Source: an uncultured Lachnospiraceae bacterium | GTDB taxonomy: Bacteria; Bacillota; Clostridia; Lachnospirales; Lachnospiraceae | Direction: 5' to 3' | Assembly (NCBI GenBank): GCA_910588285.1 | Contig: CAJUQB010000056.1 | Coordinates: 1-32,951, forward strand | DNA: 32,951 nucleotides | Part shown: positions 17,074 to 24,145 of the stretch, one piece after another | Position numbering within the stretch: the first letter of the stretch is position 1 | Layout of the letters: each line of letters opens with the position of its first letter | The notes under the pieces: generated by a model | Seen by the model: the letters and a program-made list of their open reading frames with translations, nothing else | The model's database searches: none | What the model was told of the DNA's origin: nothing | Program-made: the position numbers and the translations under genes

Positions 17074-17646
17074 ATGAAAGAATTGATTTTGATCGCCATC
17101 GGCTCAGCCATTGTGAATAACGTTGTACTTAGCCAGTTCCTTGGCCTGTGTCCGTTCCTGGGTGTTTCCAAGAAGGTAAATACTGCGGCGGGTATGGGCG
17201 GCGCCGTTATTTTCGTGCTGACCCTGGCGTCCTTTGTGACAAGCGTGATTTACAAATTTATTTTATATCCCAAATTCGACTACCTGCAGACCATCGTGTT
17301 TATTCTGGTGATTGCTGCACTGGTACAGTTTGTGGAGATGTTTTTGAAGAAGGCAATGCCTCCTTTGTATAATTCTCTGGGTGTATACCTGCCCCTGATC
17401 ACCACCAACTGTGCGGTGCTTGGTATTGCCCTGAAAAACGTCCAGAATGATTATGGGATCCTTGCCAGCGTGGTGAACGGTTTGGCCACAGCGGTTGGAT
17501 TTACCATTGCGATTGTGATCATGGCCGGTATCCGTGAGAAGATTGAATTTAACAATATTCCAAAGCCGTTCCGTGGCTCTGCCATTGTACTTGTGACTGC
17601 AGGCCTGATGGCGATTGCTTTCTTCGGATTTTCCGGCGTGATATAG
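17074..17646 (+). CDS. rnfA: Rnf electron transport complex subunit A
   Basis: This 190-residue, six-helix membrane protein belongs to the NqrE/RnfA family. The conserved Cys segments LGLCPFLGVSKK and ITTNCAVLGIALK form, with RnfE, the inferred intramembrane iron site. AGGAGG near 17057-17062 precedes the ATG. It is closely linked to rnfE (14 bases) and rnfB (12 bases). Length is typical. Confidence 0.95.
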   Translation: MKELILIAIGSAIVNNVVLSQFLGLCPFLGVSKKVNTAAGMGGAVIFVLTLASFVTSVIYKFILYPKFDYLQTIVFILVIAALVQFVEMFLKKAMPPLYNSLGVYLPLITTNCAVLGIALKNVQNDYGILASVVNGLATAVGFTIAIVIMAGIREKIEFNNIPKPFRGSAIVLVTAGLMAIAFFGFSGVI

Positions 17647-17658
17647 GAGGGCTGACAG

Positions 17659-18456
17659 ATGAATATAATGGGAATTGTGTTGGCCGCTGTGATTGTAGGT
17701 GGCACCGGCATTATCATTGGATTTTTCCTTGGGATTGCCGGAGAGAAATTAAAAGTAGAGGTTGACCCCAGGGAGGAAGCCATCACCGGCGTCCTTCCGG
17801 GCAATAACTGCGGCGGCTGCGGATATGCCGGCTGCTCCGGCCTGGCGGCTGCCATAGTCAAGGGCGAGGCCGAGGTGGGCGGATGCCCGGTGGGCGGCGC
17901 TCCGGTGGCCGAGAAGGTGGGAGCCATCATGGGCGTGGAAGCCGGGGCTGCGGTACGCCAGGTGGCATTCGTAAAATGTGCCGGTACTTGCGACAAGGCC
18001 AAGAAGGATTATGAATATTATGGGGAAGAGGACTGCCAGATGCTGGCCTTTGTGCCAAACGGCGGCCCCAAGTCCTGTAACTTCGGCTGTCTTGGTTTCG
18101 GCAGCTGCGTGAAGGCCTGTCCCTTTGACGCGATCCATGTGGTGGACGGCGTGGCTGTGGTGGATAAGGAGGCTTGTAAGGCCTGCGGCAAGTGTATCAA
18201 GGCCTGCCCCAAGAACCTGATCGAGCTGGTGCCCTACGACGCCAAGCACAAGGTACAGTGTGTGTCCAAGAATAAGGGCAAGGACGTGATGGCGGCCTGC
18301 TCTGTGGGCTGTATTGGCTGTAAGCTCTGCGAGAAGAACTGTCCTGCCGGCGCAGTGACGGTGGAGGACAACATTGCCCACATTGACCAGAGCAAGTGTA
18401 CCGGGTGCGGCGTGTGCGCACAGAAGTGTCCCAAGAAGATCATTACAGTGGAATAG
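17659..18456 (+). CDS. rnfB: Rnf electron transport complex subunit B
   Basis: This 265-residue RnfB is the ferredoxin-facing subunit. It has one N-terminal membrane helix (about 3-25), then the 4Fe-4S domain with NNCGGCGYAGCSG and a downstream GGCP cysteine. Ferredoxin-type clusters follow in CVKACPF, CKACGKCIKACP, CIGCKLCEKNCP and CTGCGVCAQKCP, indicating multiple [4Fe-4S] centres. It accepts electrons from reduced ferredoxin and passes them to the membrane subunits. It is the last gene of the operon, followed at once by a strong terminator. Confidence 0.95.
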   Translation: MNIMGIVLAAVIVGGTGIIIGFFLGIAGEKLKVEVDPREEAITGVLPGNNCGGCGYAGCSGLAAAIVKGEAEVGGCPVGGAPVAEKVGAIMGVEAGAAVRQVAFVKCAGTCDKAKKDYEYYGEEDCQMLAFVPNGGPKSCNFGCLGFGSCVKACPFDAIHVVDGVAVVDKEACKACGKCIKACPKNLIELVPYDAKHKVQCVSKNKGKDVMAACSVGCIGCKLCEKNCPAGAVTVEDNIAHIDQSKCTGCGVCAQKCPKKIITVE

Positions 18457-18464
18457 AGTGTGGA

Positions 18465-18500
18465 AGGGCTGGAGCATGGTTTTACTCCAGCCCTGTTTTT
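18465..18500 (+). terminator. Terminator of the rnf operon
   Basis: AGGGCTGGAG (18465-18474) pairs perfectly with CTCCAGCCCT (18485-18494) and is followed by G then five T. It lies 8 bases after the rnfB stop. Confidence 0.92.
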
Positions 18501-18528
18501 ATCAAGGGGAAGGGTTGTAAAAATATTC

Positions 18529-18557
18529 TTGCAGTTCCCTTTGGATTGTGCTATAGT
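18529..18557 (+). promoter_or_regulatory. sigma-A promoter upstream of the riboswitch-like leader
   Basis: TTGCAG (18529-18534) and TATAGT (18552-18557) are 17 bases apart, and TGC just before the -10 makes it an extended type. Transcription would begin near 18564 and first copy the structured leader. Confidence 0.78.
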
Positions 18558-18565
18558 TCTAATAT

Positions 18566-18632
18566 CTGATACAGGTCTTAGTTTCCGGTGAATTCCCACC
18601 GCTGATACCCTGAATGGATGAAAAGTAATCAA
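18566..18632 (+). other. Structured leader resembling a shortened FMN riboswitch (RFN element)
   Basis: The leader holds CCGGTGAATTCCCACCG and, further on, CTGAATGGATGAAAAG. These resemble the 3' half of the RFN element (GGTGAAATTCC ... GCCGAC ... GTCYGGATG-AAG). An imperfect hairpin forms from GGTCTTAG (18573-18580) and CTGATACC, enclosing CGGTG/CACCG. A full RFN element is ~130 bases; here only ~65 are present and the other conserved half is missing, so it is probably a deleted remnant, or an unrelated element. No riboflavin gene follows. Judged by eye from remembered consensus. Confidence 0.35.
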
Positions 18633-18675
18633 TCAAAGGAGGTTTTGCGTATTGCCTATGTAGAAAAAAAGAACC

Positions 18676-19542
18676 ATGCAACCCATTTGCCCCAAGGAGG
18701 AAGTCCCCGTGGTGCTGAAGAAGCTTCAGGAATCCCCCCTCTCCTACCATCAGTTTGAACGCCTGGACGAGAGATGGAAGCAGCGTTTCCTGGATTTTTG
18801 TACCGGGAAGAAAACCCTGCCCCTGACCTATGACCCGTTTTTTAAAAAGATGTTCCATCTGGACATTCACCCGGAGCGGTTATCCCGTTTCCTGAGCAGT
18901 ATCCTGGGGAAAAAAGTAACGGTAGTGCGCATCCTTTCCGGGGAGGAGTGCCTGCTGGATGGGGGAGCCCTGCTAATTATGGATCTATTGGTTGAGCTGG
19001 AGGACGGGAGTCTGGCAAACTGCGAGATCCAGAAGGTGCCCTATGCATTTCCAGGCCAGCGGATGAGCTGTTATTCCGCAGACCTGCTCCTGCGCCAGTA
19101 CAGCCGGGTAAAGGGGGAGAAGGGGAAGGATTTCAAATATCTGGACATGAAGCCCGTCTATACCATTGTGATTTATGAGAAGTCAGCCAGGGTTTTCCAT
19201 AAGCATCCAAAGGACTATATCCATCATGGGGTAACTGCCTTTGATACCGGCCTGGAGGTGGAGCTTTTGCAGGAATATTGGCTGATAGCCCTTGACGTTT
19301 TCCGGGAATTCCCGTATCCTAAGAGTAGGAGTGAACAGATCGCCTGGCTATCCCTGCTGGCGACGGAGGATATGGCTGAGGCAGAGAAGCTGATGGAGGA
19401 ATATCCCTGGCTTAAGGAGATCTACCAGGAGATGGCGGCATACATGAGTGAGCCCAAGGAGGTGCTGAATATGTTTTCGGAGGCATTGAAGATTATGGAT
19501 CGGAATACGGTGCAGTATATGATTGAGGAGCAGATGGATTAG
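18676..19542 (+). CDS. Rpn-type PD-(D/E)XK nuclease family protein, C-terminus cut by an amber codon
   Basis: This 288-residue protein is of the recombination-promoting nuclease/putative transposase (Rpn, PDDEXK_2) type. The catalytic core is visible as D103 (IMDLLVELEDG) and the E117-I-Q119-K120 motif, the ExQ/ExK version of PD-(D/E)XK sites. TYDPFFKKMF near residue 51 is a family signature. Such proteins are DNA endonucleases that raise recombination in cells. A TAG stops translation at 19540, but the same frame stays open to TAA 19660-19662 and encodes a Gln/Glu/Lys-rich coiled-coil tail typical of relatives. No strong ribosome site precedes ATG 18676. AAAGGAGG at ~18637 is about 30 bases too far, so the start is uncertain. 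Confidence 0.7.
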   Translation: MQPICPKEEVPVVLKKLQESPLSYHQFERLDERWKQRFLDFCTGKKTLPLTYDPFFKKMFHLDIHPERLSRFLSSILGKKVTVVRILSGEECLLDGGALLIMDLLVELEDGSLANCEIQKVPYAFPGQRMSCYSADLLLRQYSRVKGEKGKDFKYLDMKPVYTIVIYEKSARVFHKHPKDYIHHGVTAFDTGLEVELLQEYWLIALDVFREFPYPKSRSEQIAWLSLLATEDMAEAEKLMEEYPWLKEIYQEMAAYMSEPKEVLNMFSEALKIMDRNTVQYMIEEQMD

Positions 19543-19662
19543 ATTATGGAGCAGAAAGAGCAGCTGTTGCAAAAGGATCAGCAGATTGAGAGTCAATTAA
19601 AGGAGATCGCCCGTTTGAAGAAGCTTCTGGAGGCGAAAGAAGGAGAATGTGGTGAGCGCTAA
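19543..19662 (+). pseudogene. Orphaned coiled-coil tail of the Rpn-type gene
   Basis: Right after the TAG, in the same frame, 39 more sense codons encode a heptad-like Gln/Glu/Lys/Leu segment (for example KEQLLQKDQQIES and KEIARLKKLLEAKEG). They end in TAA 19660-19662. Relatives carry a comparable coiled coil joined to the core, so this looks like sequence stranded by a nonsense mutation (likely CAG to TAG). Confidence 0.65.
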
Positions 19663-19793
19663 CCTGCCAGATTAGAGTTCAGTGATTTCTGTTAATGGTA
19701 TGCCCTATGGTGAAAACCGTAATACACGTGCCAGGCTGCCAGAAGAGGCAGAACCCATTAGAGCTGTTGCGGTTGATAGAGTCAAATACCCCA

Positions 19794-19818
19794 CAGCAAG
19801 CTCTTAACTTGACCCACA
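19794..19818 (+). repeat. Left terminal inverted repeat of the IS4-family element
   Basis: This 25-base sequence matches the reverse complement of 21241-21265 at 23 positions. The two mismatches are adjacent (AA against TT). Confidence 0.8.
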
Positions 19819-19876
19819 AGTAATCATGGATATTTATCTGTTCCCATGCTATACTAAAGAAAAAGGGGTGATCCAA

Positions 19877-21277
19877 ATGACGGCTGAATGCAGGAATTGG
19901 CAAGAAGAGTTTATAGACATAAATTTTGTCGATCAGCGTTTAAAAACACGCTTCTTCAAAATTATGGATGCTTTCGCGGCATCACCTGGAAAATCCACTT
20001 GGGCTGCAACCGGATCCAGAAGCTCTGCAAAAGCAGCATACCGTTTCTTTAGTAATAGAGACGTCTCCAAAGATGAATTACTTGACAGCATATCCAGAGC
20101 AACTGTAGAAAAAATGAAATGTGCAGATGCAGAGTGGATTTTAGCGATCCAAGATACTACATCTGTTGGATTTGGCGATCGAAAAGCGATCCAAGGGATG
20201 GGATACCATTGCAGTACGGAGCAAAGAGGAATGCTGGTTCATTCCTGCATCGCAGTGACAGATCAAGGGATTCCTTTGGGTATTATTTATCAGGAAACAA
20301 ATACGCGCGAAAAGCGAAAGGATGATTCTGGAACAAAGGAGCAAAAACGTTCCAAGCCAATAGAGGAAAAAGAAAGTTTCCGATGGCTGAATAGCATGAA
20401 TGAGACGCACCAAAGGGTGCCGGAGGATATCCCACTATTAACAGTATGCGACCGGGAGGGAGATTTCTATGAATTCTTCTCAGAAGCAGCCGGCTTAGGA
20501 GAAAATTTTTTGGTTCGGATCGTACAAAACCGTATGGTAGATGATGGGAAAAAGATTTTTAATGAATTACGCAGTTCTCCAGCAGCAGGGAGTATGGTTG
20601 TCAGAATGAGCCGAAATCCAAAAGAACATATCCCATCAAGAAAGGTAAAAATGGATTATCATTGTAAAGAGGTTGTGATTCACCGTCCGCAAAGAAGACA
20701 TGAGAAACATTTACGAGAAAAGCAGACGCTGACAGCACTGTATGTGCATGAATCTGGGAAAAAGGGGATCGAATGGTTTCTGCTGACAACAGTAAAGGTG
20801 AAAAATGAAAAAGAGATAGAAAAGCTGGTCCAGTGTTATGCACATAGATGGAAAATAGAACGATTTCACTTTATATTAAAGAGTGGGTGTAAAATAGAAA
20901 AGAATCAGGCAAGAGAATACGAAAGATTAAGTCTTTTGACATTACTATATTCAGTTATTGCAATGCAGATATTAAATTTGACCTACCTGGGGAAAATATG
21001 TCCAGAAATTTCAAGCGAGATTGTATTTGCTGAAGAGGAATGGAAAGTATTATACTGCTGTGCAAGAAAAACCAAAGAAGTTCCTGAAACGTATTCGCTC
21101 AAAGAAGCGATTTATGATTTGGGAATTCTAGGGAGGGATGAAAGGTGCTCCGAGCGATGGTATGCCCGGAGCACGTTCTATTTGGCAAGGGTTAGAGGTG
21201 CTATGCGCATTGCTTGCTTATCGAAGTTATCTTGTATAAATGTGGGTCAAGTTAAGAGCAAGCTGACGGGGCATTAA
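19877..21277 (+). CDS. IS4-family transposase
   Basis: This 466-residue transposase has a DDE catalytic fold. The first Asp is in AIQDTTSVGF, the second in LLTVCDREGDF, and the Glu in the YREK signature Y-A-H-R-W-K-I-E-(6)-K, with the exact Y-2-R-3-E-6-K spacing of the IS4 family. The N-terminus (WQEEF...KTRFFKIMDAFAASPGKS) resembles the DNA-binding domain of the IS50/Tn5-like subgroup. The start at 19877 is preferred over 19826 because AAGGGGTG lies 7 bases upstream. No stop or frameshift interrupts the gene. It would cut and paste the element between its inverted repeats. Its last four codons and stop lie outside the right repeat. Confidence 0.92.
   Translation: MTAECRNWQEEFIDINFVDQRLKTRFFKIMDAFAASPGKSTWAATGSRSSAKAAYRFFSNRDVSKDELLDSISRATVEKMKCADAEWILAIQDTTSVGFGDRKAIQGMGYHCSTEQRGMLVHSCIAVTDQGIPLGIIYQETNTREKRKDDSGTKEQKRSKPIEEKESFRWLNSMNETHQRVPEDIPLLTVCDREGDFYEFFSEAAGLGENFLVRIVQNRMVDDGKKIFNELRSSPAAGSMVVRMSRNPKEHIPSRKVKMDYHCKEVVIHRPQRRHEKHLREKQTLTALYVHESGKKGIEWFLLTTVKVKNEKEIEKLVQCYAHRWKIERFHFILKSGCKIEKNQAREYERLSLLTLLYSVIAMQILNLTYLGKICPEISSEIVFAEEEWKVLYCCARKTKEVPETYSLKEAIYDLGILGRDERCSERWYARSTFYLARVRGAMRIACLSKLSCINVGQVKSKLTGH
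21241..21265 (-). repeat. Right terminal inverted repeat of the IS4-family element
   Basis: It begins TGTGGGTCAAGTTAAGAGCA and pairs with the left repeat at 19794-19818. It overlaps the 3' end of the transposase gene. Confidence 0.8.
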
Positions 21278-21420
21278 ACTTGCAGTGTAGCAGAGCAGCG
21301 TGGTATTCGACCCTCGCGGTAGTCACCAAATGTCTGCAAGCAGCCACTTGGCTCGTGCTTGTGGGAATAAAAATGAGGGTGGTTGTTGGGATTTTCTCGT
21401 TGAAGCTTTTGGGATTTTTA

Positions 21421-21454
21421 AGTGGTGTATGGAAATTAATTTTCATACACCACT
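21421..21454. repeat. 34-bp near-perfect palindrome
   Basis: AGTGGTGTATG (21421-21431) is mirrored by CATACACCACT (21444-21454), and the centre AAATTAATTT is itself palindromic, leaving a single mismatched pair. It sits between the IS4 element and an integrase fragment, in non-coding debris. It might be a recombination site, an end-to-end fold-back of a lost element or a bidirectional hairpin. Confidence 0.6.
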
Positions 21455-21465
21455 ATACTTTCGGA

Positions 21466-21558
21466 CATGTGATTCAGGAGCCAAAAACGGAAAGTGGTTT
21501 CCGCTATGTGCCTATGACAGAAGAAGTTGCAACATGTTTCCGTAGGATAATTCGCGAC
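21466..21558 (+). pseudogene. Tyrosine recombinase (integrase) fragment
   Basis: A short open stretch reads IQEPKTESGFRYVPMTEEV and continues to FRRIIRD. This matches the PKTE-x-G-x-R-x-IPMT segment of Tn916-type tyrosine integrases, which lies in the catalytic domain near the first catalytic Arg region. Nothing of the N-terminus, and neither the HxxR box nor the catalytic Tyr, is present. The reading then runs into the complement of an IS200 fragment. It is dead debris. Confidence 0.6.
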
Positions 21559-21869
21559 GTATTCCCTTTTATATACTGTACCAACTTACTCGCTGACAAA
21601 TGCGGCGGTACGGACACCAGCAGATGGATATGGTCATTTCCAACATGTCCTGCCAAAATTTCTACTTCATTGCTTTGGCAGATGATTCTGATGAGTTCCC
21701 TTGTTCTTATCGCTATCTTTCCTGTTATCACTGGTTTTCGATATTTTGTTATCCAGACTAAATGGTACTTGATATCATACGTGCAATGTGCTGCCTGTGC
21801 CCGGAAAGCATCTGCCATGGTTGTGGGCCCCATTTCCAAAAGCTTATCGATAGTTTCTTGATTTGTCAT
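21504..21869 (-). pseudogene. Chimeric ORF: istB N-terminus fused to IS200/IS605 TnpA fragment
   Basis: The 121-codon minus-strand frame begins with an istB start (MTNQETIDKLLEM and TMADAFRAQ, about residues 1-27), behind AGGAGG. It then switches to an IS200/IS605 TnpA (YDIKYHLVWITKYRKPV; HUH motif at H80-I-H82 in NDHIHLLV) up to about residue 110. TnpA would be a single-strand transposase; its catalytic Tyr region is missing here. The last residues are the complement of the integrase fragment. Two separate insertions or deletions thus made an accidental in-frame fusion. Function is unlikely. Confidence 0.7.
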
Positions 21870-21879
21870 GAGCGTGTCC

Positions 21880-22710
21880 TCCTATAGTAATCGGCACCTC
21901 TTGTAATGCCGTGATTGCATCTATGGCTTTTGCGGTATTTTCATCTACCCTTTCCGCCCACTTACGGAAGATGTATCCGTACGGAATTGAGTATAGCATT
22001 CCATCGACGGATATGTGATAATTGAACTGGAGGGTGGCTTGTTTCCATTCCGCCAGTTCATATCGGGCGACAGGTAATGGCGCCAGAAATGGCAGTTCTT
22101 CGTCGCGGAAGAGTTCATTACGCAGGGCTGCAATGATCTACGTGGAAATATTTCCCACGGCTCCATTGGCATTTGGCTTGTCCTTCGGAGCTCGGCTCCG
22201 GGCCGGGATGATTGCCGTTCCATAGTGTTCTGCCATTTCATGATAGATGGCATTGATGCGTTGGTCTTTCTAACCGCCGTTATGGATGACCGCCGTCTTG
22301 CAGTTATCCGGCACGAGGATTTTTGCTACGCCGCCGAAATATTCATACATATGAACGTGTGCATCAATCCATGACTGCTGTTTTTCGTCAGGAAACGCCT
22401 TCACATATGCATACTGGCTGTATGTCATCACGCCGACAAAAATATAGGCTTCCACGATTTCGCTGGTATAGGGATCAATCAGTTCGGCGGTATCACCTGC
22501 CCAGTCAACTTCCACCTGCTCTGCGGGTTTACGGCTGATATGCATGGTAGCGCGGCGCTTGTTCCCATCCTGCTGAATGTAGTGGCAGAACTGGGATACA
22601 TGAAGGGTTCTTCACCAGCCAGATGACAGTCCACCATGTATTCAGTCTACAGGAGCTTCTTTGAGACGCCGTTCCTCAAAAGTTCTTTGCGGATGTAGGC
22701 ATAATCTGTC
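21880..22710 (-). pseudogene. istA: Decayed istA (IS21-family transposase) remnant
   Basis: Translating the minus strand gives recognisable IstA pieces in order. These are DYAYIRKELLRNGVSKKLL, MVDCHLAGEEPFM, QFCHYIQQDGNKRRATMH, the DDE core QVEVDWAGDTAELIDPYT, a LVPDNCKTAVIHNGG segment, INAIYHEMAEHYGTAIIPAR, FNYHISVDGMLYSIPYGYI and FRKWAERVDENTAKAIDAI. The frame is broken by TAG at 22647-22649, 22270-22272 and 22138-22140, by a single-base shift near 22593-22598, and by internal deletions (after 22138 and near 21965). It precedes istB with the normal gene order. Confidence 0.8.
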
Positions 22711-22711
22711 T

Positions 22712-22834
22712 ACAAAGAATATTTTGCAGATAGCCAAGATAAGTACGGATATAAGTGCAGTAGCTTTTTTAGGTATGGTCAGCAAGGCCACGCAGGGAAA
22801 TCATTTCCCGATAAGAATTAAAATATTTGTCCAT
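22712..22834 (-). pseudogene. N-terminal fragment of a second tyrosine recombinase
   Basis: On the minus strand an AGGAGG (22841-22846) precedes ATG (22832-22834) and a start reading MDKYFNSYREMISLRGLADH, then after a TAA codon KSYCTYIRTYLGYLQ. This is the SAM-like N-terminal domain of phage-type integrases. The frame is broken within 25 codons and the rest is replaced by istA debris. Confidence 0.65.
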
Positions 22835-22919
22835 AACGAACCTCCTAAAAGTGTTTATAAAAAGTAAACATTAAGAACAAATACTCGGAGGCGGACGGTA
22901 AAAAATTTTAGATATGTAG

Positions 22920-23032
22920 TTGTTGAGTAATAAAATCCATGGTAAACTAATCATAGCAGTTTTTGGTATAAGTTGATTGGTGTGTGTGGTAACTCAACAA
23001 TATAACATATATTCAAAAACTGCTTTTTTTTT
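22920..23032 (+). ncRNA. Candidate structured RNA: terminator-type hairpin interlocked with a second stem
   Basis: TTGTTGAGT (22920-22928) is exactly complementary to ACTCAACAA (22992-23000). AGCAGTTTTTG (22955-22965) is exactly complementary to CAAAAACTGCT (23014-23024), which runs into nine T (23024-23032). The order a-b-a'-b' means the stems form a pseudoknot or exclude one another. Inside the b/b' loop, GTTGA (22972-22976) can also pair with TCAAC (22994-22998), a competitor of a'. This resembles an attenuator. A mini-element with TG...CA ends (22921-22999) is the alternative. Confidence 0.4.
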
Positions 23033-23177
23033 ATAGCAAAAGTAGTAAAATTCGTACCTGGGGATAGCCGTCGCGCTAGCGACTTGGTACAATTGATTTA
23101 ATCCAAACAACAAGCGTAGTCTCCCAGCAGGAGCTTGTGCCGAAAGAAAATTTTAATTCCGAATAAAGGATAGAGAA

Positions 23178-23215
23178 GGCATATTGTTTCTAATGGGAAG
23201 CAATATGTCTTTTAT
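23178..23215 (+). terminator. Terminator-like hairpin upstream of the LytTR gene
   Basis: GGCATATTG (23178-23186) pairs with CAATATGTC (23201-23209) with one G-U, extended inward by TTTC/GGAA-like pairing, and is followed by TTTT. It would stop any transcript entering from the hairpin-rich stretch before the LytTR promoter. Confidence 0.6.
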
Positions 23216-23275
23216 CTATGGTTAGAGAGACAGGCGGCGGTGGAAAAGGCAATAGGAAGAGTATTTATCTATAAT

Positions 23276-23304
23276 TTTACATAATACTGAATGTGTGATA
23301 AAAT
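23276..23304 (+). promoter_or_regulatory. Promoter of the LytTR two-component operon
   Basis: TTTACA (23276-23281) and TAAAAT (23299-23304) are 17 bases apart. Transcription would begin near 23311, leaving a short leader with AAAGGAG before ATG 23342. No copy of the ACCGGTTRTTC repeat found downstream is visible here. Confidence 0.6.
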
Positions 23305-23341
23305 AAAAAGAAAGGCGAAAACAAAAAAAGGAGCTGAATCA

Positions 23342-24127
23342 ATGATAAAAATAGCAATCTGTGATGACGAAGCCTGGTGCAGGGATGAATTGTGGAAATA
23401 TTGCCAAACGTATTTTGCACAAGTACCATACGGGAATCCCTGTATGCCCAAAGGCCAGGGCAGGGAGATAGAAATGGGTTTGGAATATGAGCTTGCGGAG
23501 TATGCCTCCGGGGAGGAGCTATGGGAGGCGATAGCGGCTGCTGGGGAGAACCGGGAAGGCCTTTGGGATATTTTGCTTTTGGATATTGAGATGCCGGGGA
23601 TGAGCGGGATTGAGGTGAAGAACCGGCTGCAGCAAAAGCGGCAGGAGCTTCGGATCCTGTTTATTACCAGCCATGAGGAGGCTATGCCGGAGGCTTTTGG
23701 GAGCCGAGTGTTCGGTTTCTTGAAAAAGCCCCTGGAATATGAAATATTCCGGCAAAGGATGGATCCCGTCCTGGCGGATATTAAGGATTATGAGAAATAT
23801 GTGACTGTGGAGAATGAAACCGGGGCACGGAAAATCTATTTGAAACAGATTTTATATATTCAGGGCTATGGAAAATATACGCAGCTGTTCCTGGAAGGGG
23901 AGGCTTCCTATGTGTTCTCGGGACAAAGCCTTGGGAAATGGAAGGAGAGGCTAAAGGAGGATGGTTTTTTCCAGTGCCACAAAAGCTATCTTGTGAATTT
24001 TGAACATGTAAAAAGGGTGAAGGAGGAAATTGCTCTGACGGGAGAAAAGCGTATTCCGGTGAGCCGAAGAATACGCAGGGAGTGTCAGGAGCAGTACCGG
24101 AAATATCTTTGGGAGAAAGCAAGGTAG
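23342..24127 (+). CDS. LytTR-family response regulator (AgrA/VirR-like)
   Basis: This 261-residue protein has a receiver domain, with an acidic pair at CDDE, phospho-acceptor D81 in LLLDIEMPGMSG, and Lys in LKKPL. A LytTR DNA-binding domain follows (about 150-258, with YIQGYGKYTQLFL and FFQCHKSYLVNFEHV). The receiver has an unusual insert of about 16 residues near 31-46. ATG 23342 is chosen because AAAGGAG lies 8 bases upstream and the promoter covers the earlier possible start. Proteins of this type bind paired direct repeats upstream of -35 boxes, often to control peptide signals or virulence genes. The sensor kinase gene follows, and paired repeats occur at 25483-25514. Confidence 0.92.
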   Translation: MIKIAICDDEAWCRDELWKYCQTYFAQVPYGNPCMPKGQGREIEMGLEYELAEYASGEELWEAIAAAGENREGLWDILLLDIEMPGMSGIEVKNRLQQKRQELRILFITSHEEAMPEAFGSRVFGFLKKPLEYEIFRQRMDPVLADIKDYEKYVTVENETGARKIYLKQILYIQGYGKYTQLFLEGEASYVFSGQSLGKWKERLKEDGFFQCHKSYLVNFEHVKRVKEEIALTGEKRIPVSRRIRRECQEQYRKYLWEKAR

Positions 24128-24145
24128 GGAAAAGGGGGGGAGTAT

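Larger units (their letters stand above)
19794..21265 (+). mobile_element. IS4-family insertion sequence, apparently intact
   Basis: Two imperfect 25-bp inverted repeats bound about 1,472 bp. The left starts CAGCAAGCTCTTAACTTGAC (19794-19818). The right (21241-21265) is its reverse complement with two mismatches. The single transposase gene has an intact DDE/YREK signature. The transposase stop lies 12 bases beyond the right repeat, so either the gene reads into flanking DNA or the true end is further out. No target-site duplication could be seen at either choice of end. Confidence 0.8.
22835..23275. other. Non-coding stretch rich in hairpins
   Basis: No credible gene is seen. It holds the interlocked stems at 22920-23032, a hairpin GTCGC-GCTA-GCGAC (23070-23083) inside GTACC/GGTAC arms (23054-23090), a stem ACAAG/CTTGT enclosing CTCC-cagca-GGAG (near 23109-23137), and a terminator-like hairpin at 23178-23215. 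Such clustered structure suggests ends of lost mobile elements or an untranslated RNA. Confidence 0.5.

Noticed and set aside
18566..18632. Complete FMN riboswitch
   Set aside because: Too short by about half, and the first conserved half of the RFN element is absent.
21280..21861. 193-codon plus-strand frame as a real gene
   Set aside because: It is a patchwork: one short integrase segment, and the rest antisense to the IS200 and istB fragments, with no ribosome site.
22138..22649. TAG codons read as Trp (altered genetic code)
   Set aside because: TAG serves as a normal stop for rnfA, rnfB and the exporter gene, and istA also has deletions and a frameshift.
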